Assembly: GCA_022821085.1 (NCBI GenBank)
Contig: JAJEEG010000006.1
Coordinates: forward strand, 2,067,330-2,131,329
Direction: 5' to 3'
Length of the DNA stretch: 64,000 nt
Origin: Candidatus Latescibacterota bacterium
Lineage (GTDB): Bacteria; JAAXHH01
This document shows, one piece after another, positions 33,790 through 42,295 of the stretch (its first letter is position 1; every line of letters begins with the position of its first letter). The notes beneath the pieces are model-generated. The model did no database searches, was not told the DNA's origin, and was given only the letters and a program-made list of their open reading frames with translations. The translations under genes and the position numbers were made by a program.

Positions 33790-33818
33790 TTGACACCGGG
33801 TGGCCGGATAATGATATT
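33790..33818 (+). promoter_or_regulatory. Predicted promoter of the tRNA-Gly/tRNA-Cys unit
   Basis: TTGACA (33790-33795) and GATATT (33813-33818) are 17 bases apart. Predicted start about 33825, 40 bases before tRNA-Gly. Confidence 0.65.
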
Positions 33819-33864
33819 TTCGGGGAAGTTTGCAGTACGGCCTTCGAAGGTTTGCGTGTTATCA

Positions 33865-33936
33865 GCGGGAGTAGCTCAGCGGTAGAGCATCACCTTGCCA
33901 AGGTGAGGGTCGCGGGTTCAAGCCCCGTCTCCCGCC
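33865..33936 (+). tRNA. tRNA-Gly (GCC anticodon)
   Basis: A complete cloverleaf: acceptor GCGGGAG pairs perfectly with CTCCCGC (33929-33935), anticodon loop TTGCCAA inside TCACC/GGTGA, and T arm GCGGG-TTCAAGC-CCCGT. CCA is not encoded. The discriminator base reads C (33936), whereas bacterial tRNA-Gly normally has U. Confidence 0.95.
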
Positions 33937-33945
33937 TTCGGACGT

Positions 33946-34017
33946 GGCGGCATAGCCAAGTGGCTAAGGCACGGGACTGCAAATCCTCGATCGCCGGTTC
34001 GAATCCGGCTGCCGCCT
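33946..34017 (+). tRNA. tRNA-Cys (GCA anticodon)
   Basis: Acceptor GGCGGCA pairs with TGCCGCC (34010-34016), anticodon loop ACTGCAAAT, T loop TTCGAAT, and discriminator U (34017) as expected for tRNA-Cys. CCA is not encoded. Nine bases after tRNA-Gly and probably co-transcribed. Confidence 0.95.
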
Positions 34018-34257
34018 TGCAACTTCCAGCTTCCGACTCCCCAATCCAAACATCAATAGATCGTGGCCAGGCTACCCGGAAACTGCTCGTTTTCCGGCCA
34101 TCGCCATGGGTGCCTTTCACGCGGCAGGTCCGCGCGATGCCAGGGGCGCCGACGGGCCTGTCATTCCTTCTTGCACCCCCCGAATCCCCGCAGTATAATA
34201 GCCATCGAACGAGCCACCGCACCGACCGGATACGGCTTGAATCAAGGTACGGGAACC

Positions 34258-35385
34258 ATGGCGAAAATCGAATGGGTCCGGCGCATCTACGAAGACGGCT
34301 GGCACAACGCCTTTACGGATTTCCAGTTCTTCAAGGGCCGGTACTACATCTGCTTCCGCAACGGTCTTTCCCACGTGAGCCCCGAGGGGAAGGCGGTCGT
34401 GATCTCCAGCGATGACCTGGTCGACTGGCGACGGACGGGCGTGCCGGTCAATACCACGGGCGACGACCGGGATCCCCACCTGGTCGCTACGGAAGACCGG
34501 CTGTTCGTCTACGCCGGAAACGTCACCCGGCCGGATCCGGTGCAGCACGGCGATGAGGGACCGCGCCTCATACGGTCCGTCTGTTCCTACAGCGAGGACG
34601 GCGCGTCGTGGACGGAACCACGACAGGTTTACCGGGAAGGATACTGGTTGTGGGGTGTCGGCCGGGCCGATGGCCGCGCCGACGACCGGGCTGACGTCCG
34701 GGCCGATGACCGGACCGACGACCGGTTCTACGGGCTCGCTTATGGAAACGAACCGGCGGAATGGAACCGGAAACCGACCGAGCTTCACCTGCTGCAGTCC
34801 GCCGACGGACTGGACTGGGAGTTCGTGTCCGTCGTTACGAAAAACGGGAGCGAGGCCACCTTTCGGATTACCGACGAGGGCGCCATGCGTGTGGCCATCC
34901 GCGGCAGCGACGATAACCGCTTCACGCTGGCCGTCGCGAATCCACCGTACACGGACTGGCGGCTCCAGGACCTCGGCGAGGTGATCCCTGCGCCCCGGCT
35001 CGTGGTTACCGGCGGACGGGAATACGTGATCGGCCGGCAGCATTTGCGCGAACCAGGCGGACCGGGCGGACCGGGCGGACCGGGCGGACCGGGCGGACCG
35101 GGCGGACCGGGCGGACCGGGCGGACCGGGCGGACCGGGCGATGCGGACGACGCGGATGACCCCGGACGGATCGTCGAACGGCGCACCAGCATCTGGCGGG
35201 TGGAGAAGGACGGCGTCGTCCATGTCCTCGACCTGCCCTCGGGCGGCGACACGTCCTACGTAGGCGCCGTGCACCATGAAGACGGCGCCCTTCTGCTGAG
35301 TTACTACTCGCAGCACGAGGTGGAGACCGGCGAGAAGCACTTTCTCTATCCGGCGAACATCTACCTGGCCAAGGTCAGGCTGTAA
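34258..35385 (+). CDS. Beta-propeller protein resembling glycosidase/sialidase families, with repeat insertions
   Basis: 375 residues, cytosolic (no signal peptide). Repeated blade-like strands with Asp-box-like and DPHLVA/FVYAGN motifs (NAFTDFQFFKGRYYICFR; VVISSDDLVDWRRTG; SVCSYSEDGASWTEP; LHLLQSADGLDWEFV) fit a five- or six-bladed propeller as in GH43/GH33-type enzymes. Catalytic residues were not identified with confidence. Two loops are expanded by simple repeats: an Arg/Ala/Asp stretch (about residues 138-160) and nine GGP triplets (about 267-293). ATG 34258 has upstream AAGG and GGGAA. First gene of a three-gene unit with PhyH and SDR genes. Confidence 0.75.
   Translation: MAKIEWVRRIYEDGWHNAFTDFQFFKGRYYICFRNGLSHVSPEGKAVVISSDDLVDWRRTGVPVNTTGDDRDPHLVATEDRLFVYAGNVTRPDPVQHGDEGPRLIRSVCSYSEDGASWTEPRQVYREGYWLWGVGRADGRADDRADVRADDRTDDRFYGLAYGNEPAEWNRKPTELHLLQSADGLDWEFVSVVTKNGSEATFRITDEGAMRVAIRGSDDNRFTLAVANPPYTDWRLQDLGEVIPAPRLVVTGGREYVIGRQHLREPGGPGGPGGPGGPGGPGGPGGPGGPGGPGDADDADDPGRIVERRTSIWRVEKDGVVHVLDLPSGGDTSYVGAVHHEDGALLLSYYSQHEVETGEKHFLYPANIYLAKVRL
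35056..35136. repeat. Nine perfect 9-bp repeats inside the beta-propeller gene
   Basis: Nine identical copies of GGCGGACCG (81 bp, no mismatches) encode (Gly-Gly-Pro)9, followed by a short DADDADD segment. The perfect identity of all nine copies implies recent expansion and probable length variation between strains. Confidence 0.95.
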
Positions 35386-35401
35386 CGGAACCGGAGATGC
35401 C

Positions 35402-36229
35402 ATGGCACTGAGCGCCATTCAGAAAGGCGAGCGTTTCACCGACGAGGAGACCGAACAGATCCGGCGCTGCTTTCTACGGGACGGCTACTACGCCTTCGGC
35501 CGCCTGATGGAAGACGACGAGGTGGAGGCCCTGCGGGCGGACCTGCAACGCAAGTGGGACGATCCCCGCATGCACGAACCGGCGCGGGACCAGATCCGCG
35601 GGACCAGCCTGATGCGCATGTTCGAGTATTCCTATGCCTTTCGCGACCTGATCGTCCGCGAACCCTTCGCGAGCCTGGCGGAGGCCATTCTCGGCGACGA
35701 CTGCCACTGCATGTCCCAGAACGCGCTGTACACGCCGCCCAATCCCAAGGCGGTCGAGGACGGTCCCGGTGGATGGCACCTGGACGACCTGGTCCATTTC
35801 CCCCTGCCGGACGGCGTTCCGCGCCACGATCCGGCCGTACCCCCGCCCTGTTTCGTCATGCAGATCTTCACGCCGCTGACGGACGTGGAAGCGGTGCGTT
35901 ACGGTCCGACCCAGGTCGTCCCCGGAAGCCATTTCGCGGGACGCCAGCCCCAGGAGCAGGACCGGCCCACATTCGACGGGCGGGATCCCCACTCCTTCCT
36001 CGTCCGGAAGGGTGACGCCTACATGTTCAACAACCAGGTCTGGCACCGCGGGTCGCCGAACGCGTCGGACCGCACCCGGCTGATGGCCGGCGTCACGTAC
36101 AGCAAGCGGTTCATCGCGCAGAAACTCTACCCCTTCATCGACTACCGCATGCCCGACCACGTGTGGGCCGAAGCTTCGCCCCGCCTGCAGCGCATGCTGG
36201 GCCGGCACAGCAAAGGAGCGTACGGCTGA
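35402..36229 (+). CDS. Phytanoyl-CoA dioxygenase family (PhyH) Fe(II)/2-oxoglutarate oxygenase
   Basis: 275 residues. The double-stranded beta-helix metal triad is visible as HLDD (HxD, near 124-126) and the distal His in VWHRGSPNASDRTR, where the Arg binds 2-oxoglutarate. PVVPGSH-type segment (TQVVPGSHFAG) is typical of PhyH. It hydroxylates an unidentified substrate using O2 and 2-oxoglutarate. GGAG precedes ATG 35402, 17 bases after the propeller gene; the stop overlaps the SDR start (TGATG). The neighbourhood suggests catabolism of a small, perhaps sugar-linked, compound. Confidence 0.88.
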   Translation: MALSAIQKGERFTDEETEQIRRCFLRDGYYAFGRLMEDDEVEALRADLQRKWDDPRMHEPARDQIRGTSLMRMFEYSYAFRDLIVREPFASLAEAILGDDCHCMSQNALYTPPNPKAVEDGPGGWHLDDLVHFPLPDGVPRHDPAVPPPCFVMQIFTPLTDVEAVRYGPTQVVPGSHFAGRQPQEQDRPTFDGRDPHSFLVRKGDAYMFNNQVWHRGSPNASDRTRLMAGVTYSKRFIAQKLYPFIDYRMPDHVWAEASPRLQRMLGRHSKGAYG

Positions 36230-37011
36230 TGGCTGATGCATCGACACGACCGGAACGGTCCGAAAAGTCTGCGGAGTTTACGGGCCGCACTGCGCTGGTG
36301 ACCGGCGGTTCCCGGGGGATCGGCCGGTCCACGTGCCGCATGCTGGCGGAACACGGCGCCTGGGTCGCGATCAATTACGCCCAAAACGAGGAAGCGGCAA
36401 GAGCGGTCCTGGCCATGGTGGAGGAGGCCGGCGCCGAGGGCATGATCGTACAGGCCGATGTGTCATCGGAAGCCGACGTGGGCCGGATGGCCGCGGAGGT
36501 GCGGTCGCGCCTGGGACCCGTCGACTTGCTGGTGAACAACGCGGGGATCGCGAAGAACCAGCCCCACGGGGAACTCTCCTTCGCCGACTGGAAACGCATG
36601 TTCGAGGTGAACGTGGACGGGGTGTTCCTGGCGACCTGGGCGGTGAAGGACGAGATGATCGAACGTGGATTCGGCCGCATCGTCAACGTGGCTTCGCTCG
36701 CGGGCATCATCCTGAAGAAGGACATGATCCACTACGCCACGACCAAGGCGGCGGTCATCTCCCTTACGCGGCACTGCGCGGAGGCCTTCGCAACGCACAA
36801 CGTCCGCGTGAACTGCGTGGCCCCGGGGCTCACCGATACCGACCTGGCCGGGTCGGGCAACCCGGGCATGATCGACCGGCTCATCGCTTCCACGCCCATG
36901 GGCCGCATGGCCTTGCCGGGAGAAATGGCCTCGGTGATCCGGTTCCTGCTCTCGGAAGACTCCAGCTTCGTGACCGGCCAGACGGTCACGGCCTGCGGCG
37001 GCAGAAGCTGA
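36229..37011 (+). CDS. Short-chain dehydrogenase/reductase (FabG-like)
   Basis: 260 residues, classical SDR. Cofactor motif TGGSRGIG (near 24-31), NNAG at about 103, catalytic Ser in VNVASLAG, and YATTK as the YxxxK pair, then VNCVAPG. Oxidoreductase using NAD(P)H. Translation is coupled to the PhyH gene by TGATG overlap, so it probably acts on the PhyH product or a related intermediate. A charged N-terminal extension of about 18 residues precedes the Rossmann fold. Confidence 0.88.
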   Translation: MADASTRPERSEKSAEFTGRTALVTGGSRGIGRSTCRMLAEHGAWVAINYAQNEEAARAVLAMVEEAGAEGMIVQADVSSEADVGRMAAEVRSRLGPVDLLVNNAGIAKNQPHGELSFADWKRMFEVNVDGVFLATWAVKDEMIERGFGRIVNVASLAGIILKKDMIHYATTKAAVISLTRHCAEAFATHNVRVNCVAPGLTDTDLAGSGNPGMIDRLIASTPMGRMALPGEMASVIRFLLSEDSSFVTGQTVTACGGRS

Positions 37012-37078
37012 GCGAGCTGACCGCGGCGTGGAGCCGCCGCACGGCTGCCCGAGATGGCTGGAACCGGCGAACGATCCC

Positions 37079-39046
37079 CTACCTGTTCTCGATCAACTGG
37101 TCCACCACTGCCGGGTCCGCCAGCGTGGTCGTATCGCCGATCTGGTCCAGTTCGTTGGTGGCGATCTTCCGCAGGATGCGGCGCATGATCTTGCCGGAGC
37201 GCGTCTTGGGCAGGGCCGGCGCCCAGTGGATCACGTCGGGCGTGGCGATGGGACCGATGATCGAGCGCACCTGCTTCTTCAGGTCGCCGCGCAGGTCTTC
37301 CGTGTATTCCTCGCCCACGTTCAGGGTGACATAGGCGTATATCCCCTGCCCCTTGATCTCGTGGGGGAACCCGACCACGGCCGCTTCGGCCACCGAGCCG
37401 TGGGCGACCAGGGCGCTCTCCACCTCGGCCGTGCCCATCCGGTGGCCGGAGACGTTGATGACGTCGTCCACCCGGCCCGTGATCCAGTAGTATCCGTCCT
37501 CGTCCCTTCGGCAGCCGTCCCCGGTGAAGTAATACCCCTTGTACTGCTGAAAGTAGGTTTCCTCGAACCGCTGGTGGTCTCCGTACACCGTCCGCATCTG
37601 CCCGGGCCAGGGCTCCCGGATGGCCAGCACGCCCATGATGCCGTTGCCTTCGAGTTCTCTTCCGCTCTCGCCGTCCAGCAGTACAGGCTTCACGCCGAAG
37701 AAAGGCAGAGTGGCGGATCCCGGCTTGGTGGGGATGGCGCCCGGCAGCGGGGTGATCATGATCCCGCCGGTCTCCGTCTGCCACCACGTGTCCACGATCG
37801 GGCACCGCTCCTTGCCCACGTTCACGTGGTACCACCGCCAGGCCTCGGGATTGATCGGCTCGCCCACCGTGCCCAGGAGCTGGAGCGTGGGCATGGGATG
37901 CCGGGCCGGCCAGTCCTCGCCCTCCCGGGCCAGCGCCCGGATGGCGGTCGGCGCCGTATAGAACTGGTTAACGCCGTATTTCTCGATGATTTCCCAGCAC
38001 CGGTCGGGCGCCGGGTAGGTCGGAATGCCCTCGAACATGATCGTCGTGGCGCCGTTGCCCAGGGGGCCGTAGATGATATAGGAATGGCCCGTGACCCAGC
38101 CGATGTCCGCGCCGCAGAAGTAGATGTCGCCTTCATGGTAATCGAAGACGTAGCGGTGAGTGACGCCGGTGTACACCATGTATCCGCCGACGGTATGCTG
38201 CACGCCCTTCGGCTTGCCCGTGGACCCGGAGGTGTAGAGAACGAACAGGGGATCCTCGGCATCCATCTCCTCGCACGGGCAGTCGGCGTCGGCCCTGGCC
38301 ATGAGGTCATGCCACCAGAAGTCCCGGCCGTCCTCCATGGGAAACTGAAAATCGGGATCGTCCTTGACCCGGTCGACCACGATACATGTGGTGACCGGCT
38401 CGCCCATCTCCTTCTCCGCCGAGGCCATGGCTTCGTCCGCCACCGGCTTCATGAAGACCGGCTTGTCGCCGCGATGGGTCCCGTTGGCGGTGATGACCGT
38501 CTTGCAGGTCGAATCCACGATGCGGTCCGACAGCGAATCGGCCGAGAACCCGCCGAATACGATGGAATGGACCGCGCCGATCCGGGCGCAGGCCAGCATG
38601 GCGACGGCCAGTTCGGGGATCATGGGGAGGTAGATCGATACCCGGTCGCCCTTCCCGACACCCCGCGATTTGAGCACGTTGGCGAACTTGCAGACCTGCT
38701 CGTGCAGTTCCCGGTAGGTGAGCCGGGCGTCCTCTCCCGGATCGTTGCCTTCCCAGATGATGGCCGTCTGGTCGCCGCGCGTCTCGAGATGGCGGTCGAT
38801 GCAGTTGTGCACGACGTTGGTCTTGCCGCCCTCGAACCACTTGATGGACACGGGACCCTTCCGCATGTCGTAGTTGTAGGACCGGATCCGGTCCCATTTC
38901 CTGAACCAGTGGAAGGATTCCGCCTTCTCGGCCCAGAATGCCTCCGGGTCGGCGACGGAACGCTCGTATTCCCGCTGGTATTCCTCCAGGCTCTTCAGGT
39001 GCGCCTTGCTGCGAAATGTTTCATTGGGCTGATACAGGTCGGACAT
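37079..39046 (-). CDS. acsA: Acetyl-CoA synthetase (AMP-forming)
   Basis: 655 residues, full length. The adenylate-forming core has [12 protein letters not shown], the [14 protein letters not shown] region, [10 protein letters not shown] and [23 protein letters not shown]. The C-terminal Lys acetylation/catalytic motif ([17 protein letters not shown]) is intact. It activates acetate to acetyl-CoA. It converges with the SDR gene and lies directly next to the restriction island, which occupies its upstream side. Confidence 0.96.
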   Translation of the reverse strand: MSDLYQPNETFRSKAHLKSLEEYQREYERSVADPEAFWAEKAESFHWFRKWDRIRSYNYDMRKGPVSIKWFEGGKTNVVHNCIDRHLETRGDQTAIIWEGNDPGEDARLTYRELHEQVCKFANVLKSRGVGKGDRVSIYLPMIPELAVAMLACARIGAVHSIVFGGFSADSLSDRIVDSTCKTVITANGTHRGDKPVFMKPVADEAMASAEKEMGEPVTTCIVVDRVKDDPDFQFPMEDGRDFWWHDLMARADADCPCEEMDAEDPLFVLYTSGSTGKPKGVQHTVGGYMVYTGVTHRYVFDYHEGDIYFCGADIGWVTGHSYIIYGPLGNGATTIMFEGIPTYPAPDRCWEIIEKYGVNQFYTAPTAIRALAREGEDWPARHPMPTLQLLGTVGEPINPEAWRWYHVNVGKERCPIVDTWWQTETGGIMITPLPGAIPTKPGSATLPFFGVKPVLLDGESGRELEGNGIMGVLAIREPWPGQMRTVYGDHQRFEETYFQQYKGYYFTGDGCRRDEDGYYWITGRVDDVINVSGHRMGTAEVESALVAHGSVAEAAVVGFPHEIKGQGIYAYVTLNVGEEYTEDLRGDLKKQVRSIIGPIATPDVIHWAPALPKTRSGKIMRRILRKIATNELDQIGDTTTLADPAVVDQLIENR

Positions 39047-39167
39047 ATTCGGTCTCCGGTGTACAGTTCAGTCTGAATTCAATTCCTCAAATTCAGATTC
39101 ACATTCCTTAGATTCGTTCAACCGAGGAGCGCGGTGTCAACTGGAATCTAGTACAATAACAACATCA

Positions 39168-39860
39168 CTATTCACTGTCCGCTTGATACTCTGATACGTT
39201 CTCACAAATACCCAATTCACGTAGTCTTTGACATGCCAGAAGCTCCAACCTGCGAGCTTGTGTGAGCAAAGTCCGTCGAAGTCCCTCGGAGACCTTTCGT
39301 TCACTTATAACTCTGGCAAGACTCGAAATAGTACTAGCACGTCGCGCCAGCCTAACATCCGGATGCTTGCGTAACTGGTATACCTCTTCCGGCACGATTC
39401 TCTCACGAAATGATTCCGGCAGGTTGATATTTGGTGCCTCCGGTACAACCTTTTCGTTTAGAACTGCACCAAGTGTCGATTCTGCGAGCACCTTTTGCAT
39501 CACTGTGTATTCAGCCATACCAAGGTATTCTTTGTCTGAAACACCACTGTCGATACTTTCTATTTGATCGTCAAGCGGCCAGACTTCAATTTCAGCAACC
39601 TCAAATGGATCAAGAACATTCATAGCAACTGCGTCCGTACGCTGGTTGGTTAAATGCCGACTAATTCTCTGTCGCAAACTTTCATATGTCTGTCCCACGT
39701 AAATCGGCTCACAGTCGTAGTCGTAGAATGCATATACACCGTATTTTGAATTTCCGATTTTCCGGCCTTGTTCGTCTTCGGTGTTAAGGAAGCTGGCTAT
39801 AGTCTTCCTGATCGCTGCGACTTCGGCCGGTAATTCTTTTGTTTTGTTCCTAGTTACCAT
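39168..39860 (-). CDS. GIY-YIG type II restriction endonuclease, Eco29kI-like
   Basis: 230 residues. The GIY-YIG core reads YGVYAFYD...PIYVGQTYESLRQRISRHL, followed by a catalytic Glu candidate in MAEYTVMQ and an Asn in GAVLNEK. This layout (Tyr, Tyr, Arg, His, Glu, Asn) matches the Eco29kI family, whose members cut CCGCGG. Specificity here is inferred only. ATG 39860 is preferred over the TTG at 39872; either overlaps the methyltransferase gene, so expression is coupled, methylase first. AT-rich relative to the host, indicating transfer. Confidence 0.8.
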   Translation of the reverse strand: MVTRNKTKELPAEVAAIRKTIASFLNTEDEQGRKIGNSKYGVYAFYDYDCEPIYVGQTYESLRQRISRHLTNQRTDAVAMNVLDPFEVAEIEVWPLDDQIESIDSGVSDKEYLGMAEYTVMQKVLAESTLGAVLNEKVVPEAPNINLPESFRERIVPEEVYQLRKHPDVRLARRASTISSLARVISERKVSEGLRRTLLTQARRLELLACQRLRELGICENVSEYQADSE

Positions 39861-41022
39861 AATCGTACGCAATCATCTGACTGTAGTGAGGAGTATTATA
39901 AACCATGTCTTCCACCAGTGGATTCAAATAGTTCTGTGCTAACCAGTCAATAACACTAGAACACACTGCATCTCCAAATCCAAAGAGCGCTTTGTTAAAC
40001 GAAATAGACGGATCAATTCGAAATCCACCAGCGCCCATCAACCGAGCACACTCTCGTGGAGTAATCAGCCTTACTGAATAATGATTGTTTCCAGCGGTAA
40101 AAAGAATCTGCCGAGCGCTCCCGCCTTTCGGAGTTCTTAAACACCCTGCAATCCCATCGACTCGTAGTTCTGCCATAGATTTGCCTTTGCGTACTCTTCT
40201 AAATACTGTCCCGTAGTTTACTACAGAATCACGTATCATTGATTCAGCAATCGAACGATGTCTATCGCTCATTTGATTTACCAGGTATTTCGCCCGTTTA
40301 TTGCTCCACCAGTACTCTGAATCAGATGGCAAACTATCAAGAACATCCCGTAGTGCGATAGTACGTTTGGGCAGCGACGGAAGGCTTCGCACCTTCCATC
40401 TTATGTCAGAATGGGAGAGGATGTAGCGAGCAATCGAAGACGGCCTGCAAGACCCTTCGTAGAACGTAAAAGTCGAATCGAAAACCTGCGTTGGTTCTTC
40501 GTCCAAAGTTCCAACTACAAATAACCGCTGTCTGCTTTGAGGAACGAAATGAACCGCATCCACCATGAATACATCTACCGTATAGCCAAGTCTATTCAAA
40601 GCTCTACATGCGGATCTGAAATCGTTGCCTTGATTCGAGGTTATGAAGCCAAGGACGTTTTCCAAGAGAATGATAGGTGGTTTTCGATGATTCATTCCTT
40701 TTATTACTTTTATGAACCCCCAGAAGGCGCTTGAGCCAGAACCAGCCAAACCCCGTCTCCCACCAGCCACGGACAGGTCAGTACAAGGGAACGAGGCTGT
40801 TGCTAGTGTAGCGGTTGGTACCGAATCGGGATCTAATTGATGTATATCTCCGAGCACGAAAACACCAGGATCGTCAACAAAGTGCCCCTGATACATAACT
40901 TGTTTGTCTGCGTCTATGTCATTCGCCCAAACGGTCTTCCACCCCGCCCGTGCAAGACCCAGGCGCATTAATCCTATTCCGGCAAAAAACTCATTTACAG
41001 TTCTGACATTACTCACTGTCAT
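39850..41022 (-). CDS. DNA (cytosine-5) methyltransferase of the R-M system
   Basis: 390 residues. Motif I (EFFAGIGLMRLGLARAGW), motif IV with nucleophile Cys80 (SFPCTDLS), motif VI (ENV, residues 121-123), motif VIII (QSRQR, 162-166) and motif X (NKALFGFGDAV) are in order, with the target-recognition region between VIII and IX. It methylates C5 of cytosine at the site cut by its partner. It overlaps vsr upstream (14 bases) and the nuclease downstream (11 bases). Confidence 0.93.
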   Translation of the reverse strand: MTVSNVRTVNEFFAGIGLMRLGLARAGWKTVWANDIDADKQVMYQGHFVDDPGVFVLGDIHQLDPDSVPTATLATASFPCTDLSVAGGRRGLAGSGSSAFWGFIKVIKGMNHRKPPIILLENVLGFITSNQGNDFRSACRALNRLGYTVDVFMVDAVHFVPQSRQRLFVVGTLDEEPTQVFDSTFTFYEGSCRPSSIARYILSHSDIRWKVRSLPSLPKRTIALRDVLDSLPSDSEYWWSNKRAKYLVNQMSDRHRSIAESMIRDSVVNYGTVFRRVRKGKSMAELRVDGIAGCLRTPKGGSARQILFTAGNNHYSVRLITPRECARLMGAGGFRIDPSISFNKALFGFGDAVCSSVIDWLAQNYLNPLVEDMVYNTPHYSQMIAYDYGN

Positions 41023-41419
41023 TTTTGATTGCCTTGTGTATACGGGCGAGCGTTCTAGGTTGGTTGATCAAGTGCTCCCAGATTCTCAGCACCCTCCAAC
41101 CTCGTTTTCGCAATTCTCTATTCACTTCTCTATCTCGTAATCGGTTTCTTTCGATCTTGCTTTCCCAATACTCTCGGTTTGAATTGGGGATACGACACCG
41201 TGTCGGATGTCCATGCCAAAAACAACCATCAACAAAAACAGCTATGCGCTTGGATCGAAAAACAAAATCAGGGCGGCCAACTATATCGTAGTTTCTACGC
41301 CAACCCGTAATCTTCTCTCTTCTGAAAACATCAATTAACGCCAACTCCGTTGACCTGTTTTTGTGGGACTTTATTTGTCCCATAATCCATGAGCGCTTAC
41401 TTCGATCAACTGTGTCCAT
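41009..41419 (-). CDS. vsr: Very short patch repair (Vsr) mismatch endonuclease
   Basis: 136 residues. Catalytic Asp51 in GRPDFVF and the zinc/active-site block VFVDGCFWHGHP (Cys66, His69, His71) align with E. coli Vsr numbering. The conserved N-terminal RSKRSWIMGQIKSHKNRST segment is present. It nicks T:G mismatches created when 5-methylcytosine deaminates, so it protects host DNA methylated by the adjacent enzyme. First gene of the island operon. Confidence 0.93.
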   Translation of the reverse strand: MDTVDRSKRSWIMGQIKSHKNRSTELALIDVFRREKITGWRRNYDIVGRPDFVFRSKRIAVFVDGCFWHGHPTRCRIPNSNREYWESKIERNRLRDREVNRELRKRGWRVLRIWEHLINQPRTLARIHKAIKNDSE

Positions 41420-41509
41420 AGGGCACTTTATTGATTAGTAACGATGTTCAACAAGAATCACGTAACAAAACGAGCACAAGTATGTGTTTCTGGTTTTGTA
41501 CATTAATCC

Positions 41510-42295
41510 TTACTTCACTTCCACGTCGACGCGTTCTCCGGTCGCAACGCCCAGGATTTCGGCCGCGCTGCCTCCGTTGATTGCGATCTCGAGCAAACCC
41601 GCGCTGTCCAGGATGGCCAGATACGCGCCGGTGTCGGCTTCGTCGTAGGATGCGCTGACGCGGTCCAGTACGAGGTCGGCCAGGCGGATCCGGAACTGCT
41701 TCTCCCGGGTCCTCTCCAGGAAGAGGGAATCGCCGATATCCGTTATTATATTGCCATATCGGTCGATATGCAATACGCGACCGGTGATCCCGCCTTCGTG
41801 CGCCACGGGTTCGGTGATCGTCCCGGTTTCGTAGTCGGTGACCTCGGTACCGAAATCGGAAACGGACGCGCCGAGTGCGAGATGGGCGGCCACGGGCGCG
41901 AAGACGTCCCGGCCGTGGAACGTGTTGCTGATTTCCGGCAGCATGAAACGGGGTTCGGTCACTGAAACGACCCGGAGATCCGTTTCCTTCGCGTACACGT
42001 GGGCGAAGATGCCGTTGTCCGGTCCCACGAACCGGTAACCGGGCGTTTCCACGATCAGGGCCCGCCGCGTGCCGCCCACGCCCGGGTCGACGACGGCCAC
42101 GTGCACCGTGCCCTCCGGGAAGTAGGCATAGGCGGTGCGCAGGACGAAGGCGCCTTCTTCTATCCGCTGGGGCGCGATCTCATGAGACAGGTCCACGATC
42201 TGGGCCTCCGGGGAGATGCCCAGGATGACCCCCTTCATGGTGCCCACGAAAGCGTCGCGGTGGCCGAAGTCGGTAAGCAGCGTGATTACGGACAT
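41510..42295 (-). CDS. S-adenosylmethionine hydrolase (adenosine-forming; DUF62/chlorinase family)
   Basis: 261 residues. N-terminal motif ITLLTDFGHRDAFVGTMKGVI and central VVDPGVGGTRR with GPDNGIF define the family. Members use water (hydroxide) to split SAM into adenosine and methionine; a few use halide. The halide-binding loop of fluorinases is not evident. It overlaps the downstream stop of the methyltransferase gene by 10 bases, pairing a SAM hydrolase with a SAM-dependent enzyme. Confidence 0.9.
   Translation of the reverse strand: MSVITLLTDFGHRDAFVGTMKGVILGISPEAQIVDLSHEIAPQRIEEGAFVLRTAYAYFPEGTVHVAVVDPGVGGTRRALIVETPGYRFVGPDNGIFAHVYAKETDLRVVSVTEPRFMLPEISNTFHGRDVFAPVAAHLALGASVSDFGTEVTDYETGTITEPVAHEGGITGRVLHIDRYGNIITDIGDSLFLERTREKQFRIRLADLVLDRVSASYDEADTGAYLAILDSAGLLEIAINGGSAAEILGVATGERVDVEVK

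Larger units (their letters stand above)
39047..41509. other. AT-richer restriction-modification island
   Basis: Base and codon use drop abruptly to roughly 40-45% G+C across the three R-M genes and their flanks, against about 60-65% on either side. The boundaries fall at the acsA start and the SAM-hydrolase stop. No integrase, transposase, tRNA edge or flanking direct repeat was seen, so the route of entry is unknown. Confidence 0.8.

Noticed and set aside
39061-39140. acsA promoter from TTGACA at 39140-39135 (minus strand)
   Set aside because: No acceptable -10 element lies 16-18 bases away, so the match is probably chance in AT-rich DNA.
39047-41509. Prophage or integrative element carrying the R-M genes
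   Set aside because: No integrase, transposase, structural phage gene, tRNA target or flanking repeat was found.
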